A DNA stretch of 64,000 nucleotides from Arabidopsis thaliana (Eukaryota > Streptophyta > Magnoliopsida > Brassicales > Brassicaceae): positions 23,873,835-23,937,834 of the forward strand of contig NC_003076.8 of assembly GCF_000001735.4 (NCBI RefSeq), read 5' to 3'. The notes beneath the pieces are model-generated. The model did no database searches, was not told the origin of the DNA, and saw nothing but the letters and a program-made list of their open reading frames with translations. Each line of letters opens with the position of its first letter. Within the stretch, counting starts at the first letter, position 1. Below are positions 14,959 to 27,720 of the stretch, in pieces. Both the position numbers and the translations under genes were made by a program.

Positions 14959-16593
14959 CTAGAAACCCATTATAATATCTATTTGATTCTCTTTGAATCT
15001 AAGAATTCGATTCAGTTCTTGTAATCTCTGATAAATTGCTTCTTTATGAGGGTGTGCTATATCTCCCACAAGAAACTCATGGATCTGATTGTCCACTTCG
15101 ATAGTACTGCATCCTGGTTCCTTCTCAATCCCTGAATCTCTCATACTCTCTCTGATTTCTGTAGATTCTTTCCATTTCCCAGATGAAGCGTAAAGATTTG
15201 ATAAGAGAACGTATGTCCCAGAATCTGGATTCTCAGATTCGAATAGTCTCTTAGCGATTTTTTCACCGAGTTCCATGTTTCCATGGATCTTACAAGCACT
15301 CAAAAGAGTTCCTAACATGATATGATCCGGCTCTATTGGAATATTTTCTATGAATCTGTAAGCCTCCTCTAGTCGCCCCACTCGACCAAGAAGATCGACA
15401 ATACATCCATAATGCTCAATCTGAGGTTCAACATTAAAAACTCTCTTCATAGAATTAAATACTTCAAGCCCTATATCCAACAAACCTCCATGGCTACATG
15501 CGTTTAAAAGAGCAACTAAAGTCACCTGATTCGGCCTAAATCCTCTGTTCACCATATCCCGAAATTCATTGATAGCTTCAACGCTAGCCCCATGCATTGC
15601 TAATCCAGAAATCATCGTGTTATATGATATGACATCTTTGTCTCGCATTACCCTAAAAACCCGCCTTGCCTCATTGATATCACCACACCTGGAGTACATA
15701 TTGATCAACGCATTACCTACGAAATTACTAAGCTCCATCCTTTGGTTCTCAACAAACGAATGTACCCACCGCCCGAGCTCCAACGCACCTAAATCCGAGC
15801 ATGCGGATAAAACACAGACAGCTGTAAATTCATTAGCACTAACATTCTCCATCTGCATTTCCCTAAAAAGCTCCAACGCTTTGTTCATCTCCTTGTTTCT
15901 AACCAACCCATCAATCATCGCAGTCCAACAAACCGTATCTTTAATCTTAACATCTTGAAAAAGCTCTAACGCCTCCTTAATGAAACCGCATTCAGAATAA
16001 CAATTAATCATGACCGTTGCTGCAACATGATCTCTGTCAGGCATTTCATCGAACATCTTCTTAGCATTCACCAATTCCCCAGATTTCCCGTAGATTTCCA
16101 TCATTTTTAGCCCTACCGATCTACTAGACCCGAACCCTAGTTTCAAAACCTGGGCATGAATCTCTCTACATACCTTCAAATCACAAGCTTTCAAAACTGA
16201 GGTGATCACGTAGTTATCAGGCAAAACCGAATTGTGAATCATCCGATGATACAGCGAAACTCCATCAGCAGAACGACCAGATGACACAAAACCATCGATC
16301 ATAGCAGTGTATAGATATACATTAGGGTTAGATACGTAACTAAACACGTCGTAGGCGTAGTCGACGGAATCGAGAGTGGAGCAAACACGGATAAGTTCGA
16401 AAACAACGAAAGCATCTTGGTCATGGAAGGTCCTAATGATCTTGGCGTGAATCGATGGAACATGGGCAATGTTCTTGCAGCTTCGTAATACAGAGATTAA
16501 TGTTTTCCTGCGTGAAAGCCTGAGAGTGTTTGAATCGGGATCACGCCGGAAAGTTGAAGGCCCTCCGGTGATCGCTGCCAAGGAAGAAATCAT
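14959..16593 (-). CDS. OTP80: PLS-class pentatricopeptide editing factor OTP80, 544 aa
   Basis: A single intronless frame, typical of PPR genes. I chose the start MISSLAAITGG at 16593, giving 544 aa, because the 46 codons upstream in frame lie over the promoter and look nonsensical. Repeats of about 35 residues run through the protein (for example VYLYTAMIDGFVSSGRSADG, DTVCWTAMIDGLVRNKEMNK, DVISYNTMISGLAMHG). The C-terminal E/E+ type region includes EPGCSTIEVDNQIHEFLVGD. No DYW triplet is seen at the end. I recognise it as OTP80, required for editing of a plastid rpl23 site (knowledge). An N-terminal organelle-targeting peptide is plausible (Ser/Arg-rich start). Confidence 0.93.
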   Translation of the reverse strand: MISSLAAITGGPSTFRRDPDSNTLRLSRRKTLISVLRSCKNIAHVPSIHAKIIRTFHDQDAFVVFELIRVCSTLDSVDYAYDVFSYVSNPNVYLYTAMIDGFVSSGRSADGVSLYHRMIHNSVLPDNYVITSVLKACDLKVCREIHAQVLKLGFGSSRSVGLKMMEIYGKSGELVNAKKMFDEMPDRDHVAATVMINCYSECGFIKEALELFQDVKIKDTVCWTAMIDGLVRNKEMNKALELFREMQMENVSANEFTAVCVLSACSDLGALELGRWVHSFVENQRMELSNFVGNALINMYSRCGDINEARRVFRVMRDKDVISYNTMISGLAMHGASVEAINEFRDMVNRGFRPNQVTLVALLNACSHGGLLDIGLEVFNSMKRVFNVEPQIEHYGCIVDLLGRVGRLEEAYRFIENIPIEPDHIMLGTLLSACKIHGNMELGEKIAKRLFESENPDSGTYVLLSNLYASSGKWKESTEIRESMRDSGIEKEPGCSTIEVDNQIHEFLVGDIAHPHKEAIYQRLQELNRILRFKENQIDIIMGF

Positions 16594-16967
16594 TTCGCGC
16601 TCAATTGAAGATTCTAAACCGTTACAATTTTCGGTTATAATTAGCCCAATCCAAGTAAAATGGGCCTGTAACAAAAGGCCCAGTTCGTTGATGAAGATAA
16701 AAAAAAAAACCAAGGAAACCAATTTGAACATTGTCGAGATTTAGAAATTCGGTTTAGTCTCACTTCTATAACCAAACTCCAAACCTTCCAAAATCAAACT
16801 TGAGGAAAACGAACCGAAGCTTTCAATGAACAACAGTTACAACACAACGAACCAAATTGTTCAATAAAGAAAAAAGTGTTAGATTCACTTGTCCCCTTGG
16901 TTCTAAATAGATGTTTTGTTGTATAAAAATATATTCAATACTCAGAAGTGTGCCCTTGGTTCCTGAT
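16594..16967 (-). promoter_or_regulatory. OTP80 upstream region with site II motifs
   Basis: Between the OTP80 start and the 3' end of the next minus-strand gene. It contains AGCCCA (16643), TGGGCC (16661) and GGCCCA (16678-16683) within 45 bp, the site II arrangement common in organelle-biogenesis and housekeeping genes. Confidence 0.5.
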
Positions 16968-19785
16968 TCACTGTGCCACTGTAACCGATCCATCTTGCTT
17001 CAGCTTGATTAAGCTACTCTCTATGTTTCTAAGCACAGGTTTATAGCTGCAAGAAATCGTAATAGAAAACAATTAACAAGACAGGATAGAATCTCAATGG
17101 ATTGAAGAAAGTTCCGTGAGAAACTTACATGCGCATAAGCCCATTGTATGCTTGTGTTGCTTGCTGGAGTTGAGCTGAGAGTTGGAGGACTTGAGCAGAT
17201 AATGATTCCGCTCTGCTCTGTTCTTTCGCAAGTTCACCCTGAAAAAACAAAGGCAGAATTTAACACCACAAACACTATTTGTGTTGAATTTTCTATTCTA
17301 ATACTTAAGAGTCGGTGAGGACCAAAACCTTGAGGGATAGAGTATCAGTTCCATGCGACCCATTTGCCTCAAATTCTGAAGGCCCTCGTGAAAAAGAACC
17401 AGCTTGTTCTGTTCTCAACTTGTCCAGAACTTCACGGAGTTCTACGTTTTGCTTCAGACATTCTTTCACCTATGCAGTTGGCTACAAGTCAACGTAAAGT
17501 CCAAGAAAATGTTTTTAAGCAAATGTAAATGTGACAAGCTTACTTGATTCTCCCACTGATTTGATATGTTGATTGATTCTTGATACGAAGCTGAGAGGTT
17601 CGAGTTTTCCTCAAATAGCTTCTCTATTTCAGATGATTGGTTGTCAATTTCCATGAGAAGTTTTTGCCTACTACTCTCTAATCTTTCAAGTGCAACAGCC
17701 ATATCATGCAACTGCTTCTCGAGTTTTTCTTTATCTTCCTACATGAAAACCATCGAACCTAAAACTTAGGGATTCCATAAAACGTGAAAGCTTATATGCT
17801 GGCAAGTGGGAAAAATGGGTTATAACAATTTCTTACCACTGAAAATACTTTTTGACCAGACTCTGATACTTCTGCATAATAAATAACACAAAAAAAGTCA
17901 TTGATATGTATCCAACAATGCACAACTCAGTAAAAAAAAATTCCGAATGACTCAAAAGCATTTAGACGTCAGTTAGTGCATCCAAACACCTGATGATCGT
18001 AACAGCTGCAAATACAGACTTGCTTTGAAAAGAAGAAAAAAAAAAAAAATGTGTGGCATCGCATATTACCTGAGGCCCTGCTGGATAAAACTGAAATTTT
18101 CTGTTCCAGTTCCTGCTTTTCAGACATTAAAGAAGCTACTCGAGTTTGTTCTTCAGCTAAACGATGTTGTTCTTGCTGCCTCAACACTGATTCTTTCTGT
18201 GTATGTTAAGAAAATTATTATCTTAGATACAGAGACTCTCACGAGGAACATATTATCTGTTTCAAAATCATACGAACCTGTAATTCTAGTTTTAGGTTAG
18301 CCATCTCCTTTTCTAATATTGGTAGTTGGTCTGGGGAAACTCCCATTGGCGACATGCCAGCAAATGAATTACCCATTGCTTGCTGTTGTATCGAATTAAG
18401 CTCTGCTCTAAGAGATGCTGCATCTTCCTCAGCCTATCAACAATGGGTTATGGTATCTTTTAAGAAAAGAAAAAAAAAAAAAGAAGAAAGAAAATTTTTA
18501 ATTTGGAAGGCAAAAGATTGTTACATACTCGATATTGTTCCTCCTCTGCCTGATTAACACGTCTCTTAAGAGTCCTAACTTGAGCTGAGAGATCCTCCTA
18601 TAAACAAAAGCTATGCCTATCAAAATGCAATAAAAAAGGAGATAATTTTTTGCACCAAAAGAACTAAAACAAGTGTATTCCCTACTCGTAAAACAACAGC
18701 AGCATCTTTCTCCATTGCAATTTCCTTGAGGGCTTTTCTCAGAGATGGCACTGTGTTTTGTTCCTGTCATTCATCGATAAGAGTATATGTCAAGACATCT
18801 TGAATCGTTTACCAAATGGACTGTCCAGAGATTCATATTGCATGTCAAGCCTCACAAACCAATTAGTACAAAAAACTAAACAAACTGCAGCCAACCAGGA
18901 CTAAATAAGATCACAAATAAAAGTTTACTTGTTACTTACCAGCACATTCAACCGAGTCTCAAGTGATTCATTCTCAACTTCCTTCGTTTGAAGCTGAATC
19001 CCACAGACAAATACAGTTTAATCAACATACAACCTTGGATCTAATATCCAACAAGGCAAAGAGATAGACACAGACCTTTGAAGACAAAATTTTGTTGCGC
19101 TCCTCCATTTCTGCATTCTTCTTCTGCAGTTCTTTAAGCTGGGAATATAAAGCACCAACATCTGTCTGTACAAGTTATTCAAAACAAACCATTATTACCA
19201 GGAAGATCATAATATCAGTAAAACCAATACAAAACTCCCATTTATGTTCATTCATTTACTCAAGAAAAGTTGAATGAGCCTATCCTCAGGACAATATGCA
19301 AAATCAAATTTGTCCATAAATCCTAGAAGACATGATTCGATTAAGGCATTCTCATTATCAAGACCGTCGCAATTCTAAAGAATCCAATTAGATCACCAGG
19401 TACAATTTTTGATAAGCAGAGAAATGCTACCTCAGAAAGTCGATTTCCGCTCTCAGATTTTCTGATCACTGGGAAATCTGAAATAATGAAGTAGTCAATC
19501 AAAATTGCAAAGCTAGTGGAAAAGGAGATGGCAAAACATTGAAATTGGAGATGAATAAAATTACCGGCAGGATTGGGAATTTCACTAAGATCTGGACCTG
19601 AAGAAGCTTTGCTTAGCCTTTGAGCTGCTCTCTTTTGACGAATCTCTTCCAACTACAAGATCACAGAAATTAATAACAACAAAAAAGCACCGATGTAAGA
19701 AACTGTCTTCAGATGAAGATAAAGACGGCCATATCGGAAATATCCTTACAGTACGGCGACCTAGAGACGCGTGGTGCGATTCCAT
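16968..19785 (-). CDS. Long coiled-coil (myosin-heavy-chain-like) protein, 434 aa
   Basis: Fourteen coding exons, numbered from the start: 19750-19785, 19565-19652, 19431-19477, 19076-19165, 18940-18993, 18686-18763, 18529-18597, 18278-18433, 18070-18196, 17837-17871, 17544-17738, 17329-17469, 17129-17238 and 16968-17046 (1305 nt, 434 aa). The protein is highly charged and Leu/Gln/Glu-rich with heptad-like stretches ([55 protein letters not shown]), so it should be mostly coiled coil. The N-terminus has [12 protein letters not shown] then [19 protein letters not shown], similar to the head of golgin-type tethers. No motor or enzyme domain is seen. I recognise it as At5g59210, annotated only as myosin heavy chain-related. 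The function is unknown to me; a tether or scaffold role is inference. Confidence 0.9.
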
Positions 19786-20837
19786 GGTATGATTCCTCTC
19801 CTCGGAATTTCGAACGTCGATTTAACGGTGAGGAAATCGCCGGCGACAAAAATGGAATATATCTATATTTGGGCTTATAGGAGTGTTAAATAGGCCCATG
19901 GACATATATAACTCTCTGACCTTGAAAGCGAGCCCAGTTTTTCAATTTCAAAAAGAAAAAAAAAATTGAATAAAAGTTGAAAACAGGATGATAAAAGAAA
20001 ACCAGTTTCCGACAAAAAAAAAAAAAAAAAAAAAAAACCAGTTTATGCAATTGCAAAGACATTTAAAAGAAAAAAAAACGAGAATGTTCAAAAAAATCGT
20101 TAGGCGATAGCTAGGAGTTCGATTCTAAAAAAGTTACCAAAGTTTGGCGGTTGGAAACGGTTGGAAGTTATCAAAGCTTGAATCATCATTTTGATTTCTA
20201 AGTACTTTAAACAATGTTCAGTCTTAATGATCGACATCTTCTAATATGTCACATGATAAAGTGTGAACCATACCCGTTTGATGAAGAGTTATATAAACAT
20301 GTTTTATAGATTATGTTGGCAAAAAAAAAAAAAAAACGTTTTACATAATAAGAAAAAAATGTTATAATATTGAATCCTCCCAATTAACCTTTGAAGTATT
20401 CTATACCGATTGTTTGCCTTGTTTAGTTACAAAATACACTTGAAAACAAATTCCTTAGTAAATATTTGGTTCTTTTCCTATTCTTAAAGATATCAGTCTA
20501 ACATTTCTAATATTCCTATAAACATCGTCCTATATATAACAAAAAATAAATTTAAAAAGGTAAGATTTTGTTATGATCAACTGATTCTATTAAATTTAAA
20601 ATTAAATTGAACTCAAGTCTTTCACATTTCACGGCTTTTTACCATTTTCACTACTGGTGAAAATCTTTGTAGATCTAAACCGCGATTCAACACAGTGACT
20701 GACATAACCCATAGTCAAGCTAAATTAAAAACCCTTCGTTGTCTTACACCGAAGAGCAAAAAAGGTTAAAAGAAAAAGCCCAAAAGTCGATGACTCAGGA
20801 CAAAAAACAACAAACATTACGAGAGAGACAAATACAA
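19786..20837. other. Intergenic: coiled-coil gene promoter and HAI1 3' UTR
   Basis: Site II motifs TGGGCT (19870) and GGCCCA (about 19893) lie close to the 19785 start. A homopolymer A run is at about 20014-20037. The part near 20640-20837 is probably the HAI1 3' UTR. No gene supported. Confidence 0.45.
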
Positions 20838-22663
20838 CTACGTGTCTCGTCGTAGATCAACCACCACAACACTTACGTTGTCCGAACTTTGTCTAGCCAA
20901 CGCAAGCCTCGTCAGCAACAGCGACGCCTCCTCACACGCTTTATCTGGCAAATCTCCTCCTCCAACCACCACATTCCCGGCGCCGACACCTGTCATTTCC
21001 CTTTCCGGTGATGATGATACTTGACCATTGACTTTTCCTCTCAAACACATTCGAACGACGCTACATGCAGTTTCGTTTGAAACAACGTCCCAAAGACCGT
21101 CACTTGCGAGAATAAGAAAATCGTCTCCGTTGGCCCGGTCCGTCACGGTTACCTCCGGTCTGCTGATTACATACGGCTTCAAGTAATTATCTCCTGAAAA
21201 AAAAAAAAAAAATCCGCGGCGAAACGAGAGTTAATAATCATCATTATTGAAAGTACGGAAAAACTTTGTACAAACATTAGGATAGGGACAAGAGTGTTTT
21301 CGTCAAGTGTAATCAATTAACTGACCAATGGCTCGTGACATTGCAAGTACTCCAAGGACACGTGGGCCATCCCAGTAGATAACACGACCACCCGCTGCTT
21401 GAATCCGGTCTAGCTCGTCCGGACGGTCTGGCTGTTACAACAAATTTAAACAAGAGAGAGAGAGAGAATGATATAGTCATTGATAACAGTGACACGAAGG
21501 ATTAAAGAATCTTAAAACTCATAAACTTTATCAGATCCTCTATCTAAAAAGTAAAAAGTCATTAAACATTCTTAATCGTCGTCCAGGTGTTGCATGCACA
21601 TTAAAGAAGATTCTAATTTCCAATAAATGAAATAATAAATAAAAAATGCATTAAACAATATTAATAGGTAAGTTTCGAACGCAACACGTAACGAAATTCT
21701 CGTTTCATTACAGTGAGTAAACCATAACCGTAGATCTAACGGATAAACATTTAACGATGGATAAACGAAACAAGAGAGATTATCAAAAAACGAACAAAAC
21801 CTTATGATCGGAGGATAAAGCAATGGCTTTGCCGTTACGACAGAGAACGGCACGTGAGTCACCGCAATTCGCCACGATGATTTTCTCCGGCGTAAGGACA
21901 GACACAACCGCAGTGGATCCCACCGCGTCGCAGTCCGGCCTCTGAAGCTCGCACCGGCATTTTGCCGCACCATCGGCGTTCAACGCAACAACCTCCATGT
22001 CCATGCGCGTGAAGCTACGCGCCATTGACTTTTCCCAGTCAGCATCAGCTTCAAACTCTTCACGGACTAGCTCGTGTAGTCTTTCTCTACATTTCATCGC
22101 TACCTAAACATCATATTATTAAAATTAAAAACCGACGTCGTAACGGTCAATTAAAGGATAATTTTTATAATAAAACGACGTCGTACATGGGAACAGCCAT
22201 GGCCATCGTAAACGCCGCAATAGTGAAATCCGGTGGATGAATATTCCGTCTGATGACGGGAAAAAAACGGATGCACAGCGACGGCGTCTTCCATTTCACG
22301 TCTTCTTCCACAGACTGAAGCGACGCCGTATTTAGGATAAGCTTCAGGATCAGGCAATGCCACAACCGTTGAACTAAGAGACTCGCATAGGACGACAACT
22401 TCCTTCGCCGTTTCGTAAAACACGGTGGAGGTGGAGGCTGCGACGGTGGATTCTCTTCTCCTCCGCCTCTGTAAGTCACCGTCGACGAAGACAGGTTCTT
22501 GTTCGCCGGAAACAAACTTAAACCTCCGGATCTCCATTCTCCTTCTTCTCGCTGCTTGAGACGAGCTCCGTTCTCGTCTCCTCGTTGTCGTCGTTGCCTT
22601 CTTCACCACCGTCGCCGTCGTTTCAATCATCATAGTCTCGTTCTCGTAACAAATCTCAGCCAT
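20838..22663 (-). CDS. HAI1: Clade A protein phosphatase 2C HAI1 (SAG113), 413 aa
   Basis: Four exons from the start: 22187-22663, 21801-22103, 21326-21431 and 20838-21193 (1242 nt, 413 aa). The N-terminal 110 residues are basic and low in order (runs of RRR). PP2C motifs follow: [20 protein letters not shown], the metal site [39 protein letters not shown], then [12 protein letters not shown]-type [16 protein letters not shown] and the C-terminal [12 protein letters not shown]. Clade A PP2Cs bind and inhibit SnRK2 kinases and are themselves inhibited by ABA-bound PYR/PYL receptors; HAI1 is strongly ABA-induced (knowledge). The Trp of the ABA-receptor lock is expected in the third exon, where YWDGPRVLG is seen. 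A TATAAA sits at 22783-22788 and ABRE cores lie further upstream. Confidence 0.95.
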
Positions 22664-22782
22664 GTGATCGTCAAAACTATTCAACAAACACACTCCATCA
22701 CTCTCCCCCGAAAAAAAACTAGTGAACGAGACACAGGAGAGAGAAGAAGAAGAGAAGCTTAAACAAGATTAGCCATGGAAGC

Positions 22783-23030
22783 TTTATATTAGCTTCTTTC
22801 ACCAGAAGATATAAATAAATATAATCATCTTTATATTTACGGGCAGATGACCGAGACTTTTGAACGGGCAGATCAAAACTCAAAATCAAAATGAAGGAAT
22901 GAAGAAGAGGAGATTGTTGAATGGCGTGACGTATCGCTCCTCTATCTGGACGACGAAATCTTGACCGTTGATTGTGTCCACGTGTAAAACGTACTTCTCC
23001 TAAATCGCGATACGAAACACTTACGTGCAC
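22783..23030 (-). promoter_or_regulatory. HAI1 proximal promoter with ABRE cores
   Basis: TATAAA at 22783-22788 (minus strand) is 120 bp from the ATG. CACGTG at 22979-22984 inside CCACGTGT and ACGTG at 23023-23027 are typical bZIP/ABF sites. They suit the known ABA induction of this gene; the binding itself is inferred. Confidence 0.6.
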
Positions 23031-23091
23031 CAATCAAAGTCTAACACTACTCAGACCTAAAGTGAAAAAGAACCTTTGATGACACGCATGC

Positions 23092-23384
23092 GATCTCTAA
23101 ACCTCTTTTTTTTTTTTTAAGATTTTTACCAAGTTTTGTTGTGGAAATTTACCTTACCATTTTAATTTGTTTTACTATAAATACAACTAATTACGTCATC
23201 ACTTTCATCACAACTTACTATTACATATGGAAATCAACCAATAGTTTGTTTTTCTTTCAATCATTTAATATAACATGAGATCTCTTAACCTCTTATTTTA
23301 TAGATTCTTACCATATTTTGTTGTGTAAATTTATTACCACTTCCATTTGTTTTACTATAAACTATCACTAATTACGTCATCACT
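23092..23384 (+). repeat. Diverged tandem duplication, about 187 bp period
   Basis: A segment of about 110 bp beginning GATCTCTAAACCTC at 23092 and ending AATTACGTCATCAC near 23202 recurs, beginning GATCTCTTAACCTC at 23279 and ending with the same 3' words near 23384. Both copies contain TTTGTTTTACTATAAA. Many mismatches and small indels show that the duplication is old. Confidence 0.75.
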
Positions 23385-26300
23385 GCTAATCAATTCAATA
23401 GAAAGGTTGGAAACAAATAATCTTTTTATCTGAGTGAAAACTAAGATGGTGTTTTAGGCTTTTAGCTGGTGATGACGATTCATCGCGTTTGTTTCATTGT
23501 GAGCGTGACAATACGGTATATATCATCGTTTCTAAAGTTTGGTGTGTTCAAGGACAAATTATTATAGAAAAAATTGACCATCTGCGACTACGAAACATAA
23601 GAGAAAAATGTGATAATTGTAGAATATGTCACTACAAATATAACCTTGGTGCGTGAATACTTCTTAGAAACAATTTGAGACTGCATATGCTTTTTTTTTT
23701 AATTAGAACAATTTCTTATTTGCTAGAAAAGTAAGTTCAAATTTGTGAGTTATCATTTCAACACTTGTTTTGTTTCGTTTGTTTTACTTGTCTGGTCTAT
23801 TAGTTTTGTTCTGCATTTGTTCCATTTGTTTCATCCCTTTTTTTATGCTGCAAGTGCAAACAGTCAGAGTTTTCAAATAAATATATTTAAGAGATTTTAT
23901 ATGGGCCGGGGAACTAATATTCAAAGATTTTAAAGGATATCTTACCTAGTTTTACAATTGAGATGATGAAAATGAATTTGAAAACTTATTCATGGTTTTA
24001 ATCTTGACAAGTGTCCGGAATATTCAATGATTTATAATCGTGCAATCTTATGACTTATCAGACAGTTCTAAACTAATTTTACATCTATTTTTAAAATATC
24101 ACCATCTTATGTTTGACATTACAATTTTCTTAGTTGATAAGTAGCATTTTGTGAATACAATAAAAGTGAACATCATTCTCCAATGTTTGACACAATATTG
24201 GGTTTTTGGGAATTTAAAATAAAAGCAACTGAAAAACAGAAATGATCATACGTTCTACATTGGACAATGGACATGTTAAATTCGAGTGAACTATATATTA
24301 TACACTTATAATTTTCTTTTGTGGGCAAAAATTATAAGATATTCAATCAACAATTAGAAATAAACAAAATATAACGTTTTCAATTCTAAATCAATCAGGA
24401 ATGACATCCAATGAGATACAAGTACGTAGATGGGTTTTGGTGGAAACTGGGGACCACTTCTCTATTACTAACATTTAACAACGTTGACCCCTCTCTGACC
24501 TGTTTTCTTCCTCGATGTTCGACACGTGTTTACATTCTCTACTTTTATGTCTTGACCAAGATTTTTTCTGTGTCAACATTCGTTTACTATGCATTAAGTA
24601 GGATCGAGAGTTGTAATTTGGGCTTTAACTGTTACTTACGTTACGCCGATGAATCTTATGTTTATGTAATGTGATGATGATATTTTAGTTAGTTAGTATT
24701 AATACAAAAATAATTCATAACCTAACTAAAATTAAGGAAAGAAAGAGAGAAGCTCAGCTTTTCGCGGAAAATTCTCTGGGACGTGGCGGCAAGCAATAGG
24801 ATGATGATTTGAATTATGTGAGTCCCACATCACAGAACAAAACAAAATCAAAAGGTTGAAAAAAAACGAAGCGCGTGTGTAACACATGACACGTGTCCTC
24901 TGAAGCTGCATAGCAGTTGCCAGGTTTTTGAAGTTGACAGTAGGCAAATACATTGTGCCACGTGAAAGCTTCATCTTTCTTTCAAATATTATTATTATTA
25001 AAATTTAACCTGAAAACAAATTCGTCATCGACCAACAAGTCACTAACCATCACTTTCAAATCTTATGTAAAAATATAAGGTGAAAATTAGTTCCATTAAA
25101 ATCTATGTTACTTTTGTTGTTTGTTTAGTGATTTCAATATATATATATAAATGTTGGTTAACTATATCATTTGATACTTGATAGGAATACGAAAAAATAA
25201 AATTATAACTGAAACATGGTTAGTTACTTTAGTAGGTGGTTGGAGAGCTTTCGGTAAGGAGACAATATATTGTCCTAGCTAGTTTGATTAATTATCTCGT
25301 CTTTGTTTTGTAACTTTGAATTGAAATCTTACCAATTTGTCGTTGGAATTTCCACATCACACATGATTAGTTATATACATTAATACAAAATGCTTTTCTT
25401 GATAATGAACAATGCCCGATCTCATACATTTTTCAAACTCGATGTTGAGTTATGTGTTTAATGGATTCTCCTGTTTAAATTTATTTCAAAACCATGCGCC
25501 AAACTCAACATCTAGTTTGAAAAACACAAACTTTAAACTCAAAACACAAATATTTTTCCTATTCCTAACCACTAGTCTGTAAAAGCTTAATGTTCCAATC
25601 TAAACGTAAGTTGTTTGAAAGAAAGTTCGGCAATTACGAGGAACCAATGAGGTGTCACCATTGTCCACAAGACATAAATAAGGTTTAACTCTAAAGTCTA
25701 GTTTTGAGGCCTAAGGAGACGCGTGTCGGACACAAGCCCCACGTTGCGGTTAATGGTCGTTGAGGTCGCAGTTACCAAAGGAGAAGTTTCAATAATTACG
25801 TGGCAAATTTGATTCCGACACGTGTTCTCCCGGGGCAGATTTTTCCTCGAGCCTGCATGGCCGGCAGATTGCGTAGTCTTTGAACTTTTACTATGTTACG
25901 TAGTCGACATTTGTCAATTTGGTACCAACCTTTTTTTGTTTTTTAAAACAAGAATTTCGACACTCGTAACCTATGATTTAAAATGATACTATATGATCAA
26001 ATTGTCAAATTATTATAATAAGCTTATGGAAATTGGAAAAATACTAATCACACAAAGCCTATTGTACTAACACAAAGCCATTGTCAAATACACTTTTTTT
26101 TTTCTTTTTCCGAATCCATGACGAACCATACAGTTACAAACACTAAGCTACAAATCCTGGTTAAAATAATTACATATGAGTCTTTGTTCTATACGCTAAA
26201 TGTTTTGAGAAAATGATTGCTGTGGTTTGGCTAAACCGATTCAAACAAAGTCGTTGAGTATTTCTCCTAACCAGTAACCTCGTACATATAACAATATATA

Positions 26301-27720
26301 TATAGTATGGTGAATTTTATATTTCTTTCAGATGCAAGCAATATGGCATGTGAAATTTGACCGTTGAGTTTGGTGAGGTTGCTCATCTGATCTAATACGC
26401 CATTATATTATACTAATTTATGCTAATTAGTTTAATCAAAAGATTAAATATTCCTCAATCAATGTTTAAAGATGCCATCTTTCCAGATCACCACGTGTTA
26501 ATCAAACCCGACATTTTGCAAAACAATTTCAAAACATTTTATAATTTGGAATTGACGACTGTCCGGGGAAAAAAGGAAAAAAGAGGAGTAATTAAAGGGA
26601 CATAAAACCAAAAACAGGAAAATTCCAATTTCTTCTCCACCAAAAGTTTAATTGATCATGCTTTCCGTCACGACACAAATGACACATGTCGATCACTAAT
26701 ATATACAAATTAAAAGTTTAATAGATTTATATGCTTAAGAAGTAAGAACCCAAAGTATGAAAGGCATGCTTCGTGTCGTGATAAGCATTTTGTCGAATAT
26801 CTTATAAATCATTTAAATTTTAGTATTTTAATTTTTGTAAGTGTTGTTTGTTTAACTGGTATGGTGAAAACTGGAAAACTTTCCAATAGAAATGTGTTTG
26901 AAGGTCACGACTCACGAGTTCGAGTTTTAATTTTAGAAAAAGCTAAATTTCTCCAAAAAATTGGTGATCTCATGTTATTGGCTGTTTTTCTTCCTATAGT
27001 CTAAGGCTCTAAGCCTGTTGAATGTTCCATTCTCAATAAGTAAGGCTAATGTTATTCACTTAATATATCAGCGTATTCTTAGTATCTTAATTAATGACGA
27101 TGTTAATTAGCACAGTAACCTAAACGACGTAGTTAGAGATTCCTCATTTGAGCCCAAAACAATAATACAATTTCGTACACTCAAATATTGGCCCAAATTC
27201 CAAGTTTTGTTACATAACATTTGACTGGGCCAGTCATTATTAATCTCAGCCCAAAACATAAAAAATATTTGTACCCTATATAATAAGATCGAAACGGACG
27301 GCTGAGATTGCATCCTATGTTTTGCAGTTTTTTGAGTCGGTCATCGAATCCGAAAAGCGGAAAAGGCTTTCTCACGTAATAAATTAAGCTTGTAGAGGGT
27401 AGATTCGTAACTAAGCAGCGTGTTTTCCTTTTTTCGGGTTGAGAATCGGACCCAGAACAGCCAATTTTAATTCCGGGTCGGGTTATAAACCTCTATATAT
27501 ATGGTAAAGCCCGCTTCTTTGTCACCCGCTTCACGATTTCTTCTTCTTCGTCGTCTTCTCTCCCAATCGTCCAATTAAGCTCTGCTTTCAATTTCTCCTG
27601 CGAACGGTAATTATATAACTCTCAATCAATTAGGGTTTCAAGGAAAACCCCCAAACTCACATCACCTTTGAGTGAATTGTATTTATACTCTCAATTAGGT
27701 TTTCTTTGAATCGTATCAAG
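23385..27720. other. Gene-free 4.3 kb stretch with scattered G-box/ABRE cores
   Basis: No reading frame here resembles a protein; the longest (24411-24674, 24732-24974) look fortuitous. CACGTG or ACGTGG motifs occur at 24781, 24890-24895, 24959-24964, 25798-25803, 25819-25824 and 26492-26497. The piece 25690-25870 is more GC-rich than its surroundings. The right end is the promoter of the TFIIA-like gene, with AGCCCA/GGCCCA/TGGGCC motifs at 27151, 27190, 27226 and 27248. Confidence 0.5.

Noticed and set aside
15569-15958. 129-codon plus-strand frame opposite OTP80
   Set aside because: Antisense to a long well-supported PPR coding region, with no domain or splice support.
16594-16731. 46-residue N-terminal extension of OTP80
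   Set aside because: It runs over site II promoter motifs and includes an unlikely hydrophobic start. The ATG at 16593 gives the family-typical protein.
24411-24974. 80-87 codon frames in the HAI1-TFIIA gap
   Set aside because: No recognisable motif, no splice partner and AT-biased composition like the surrounding DNA.
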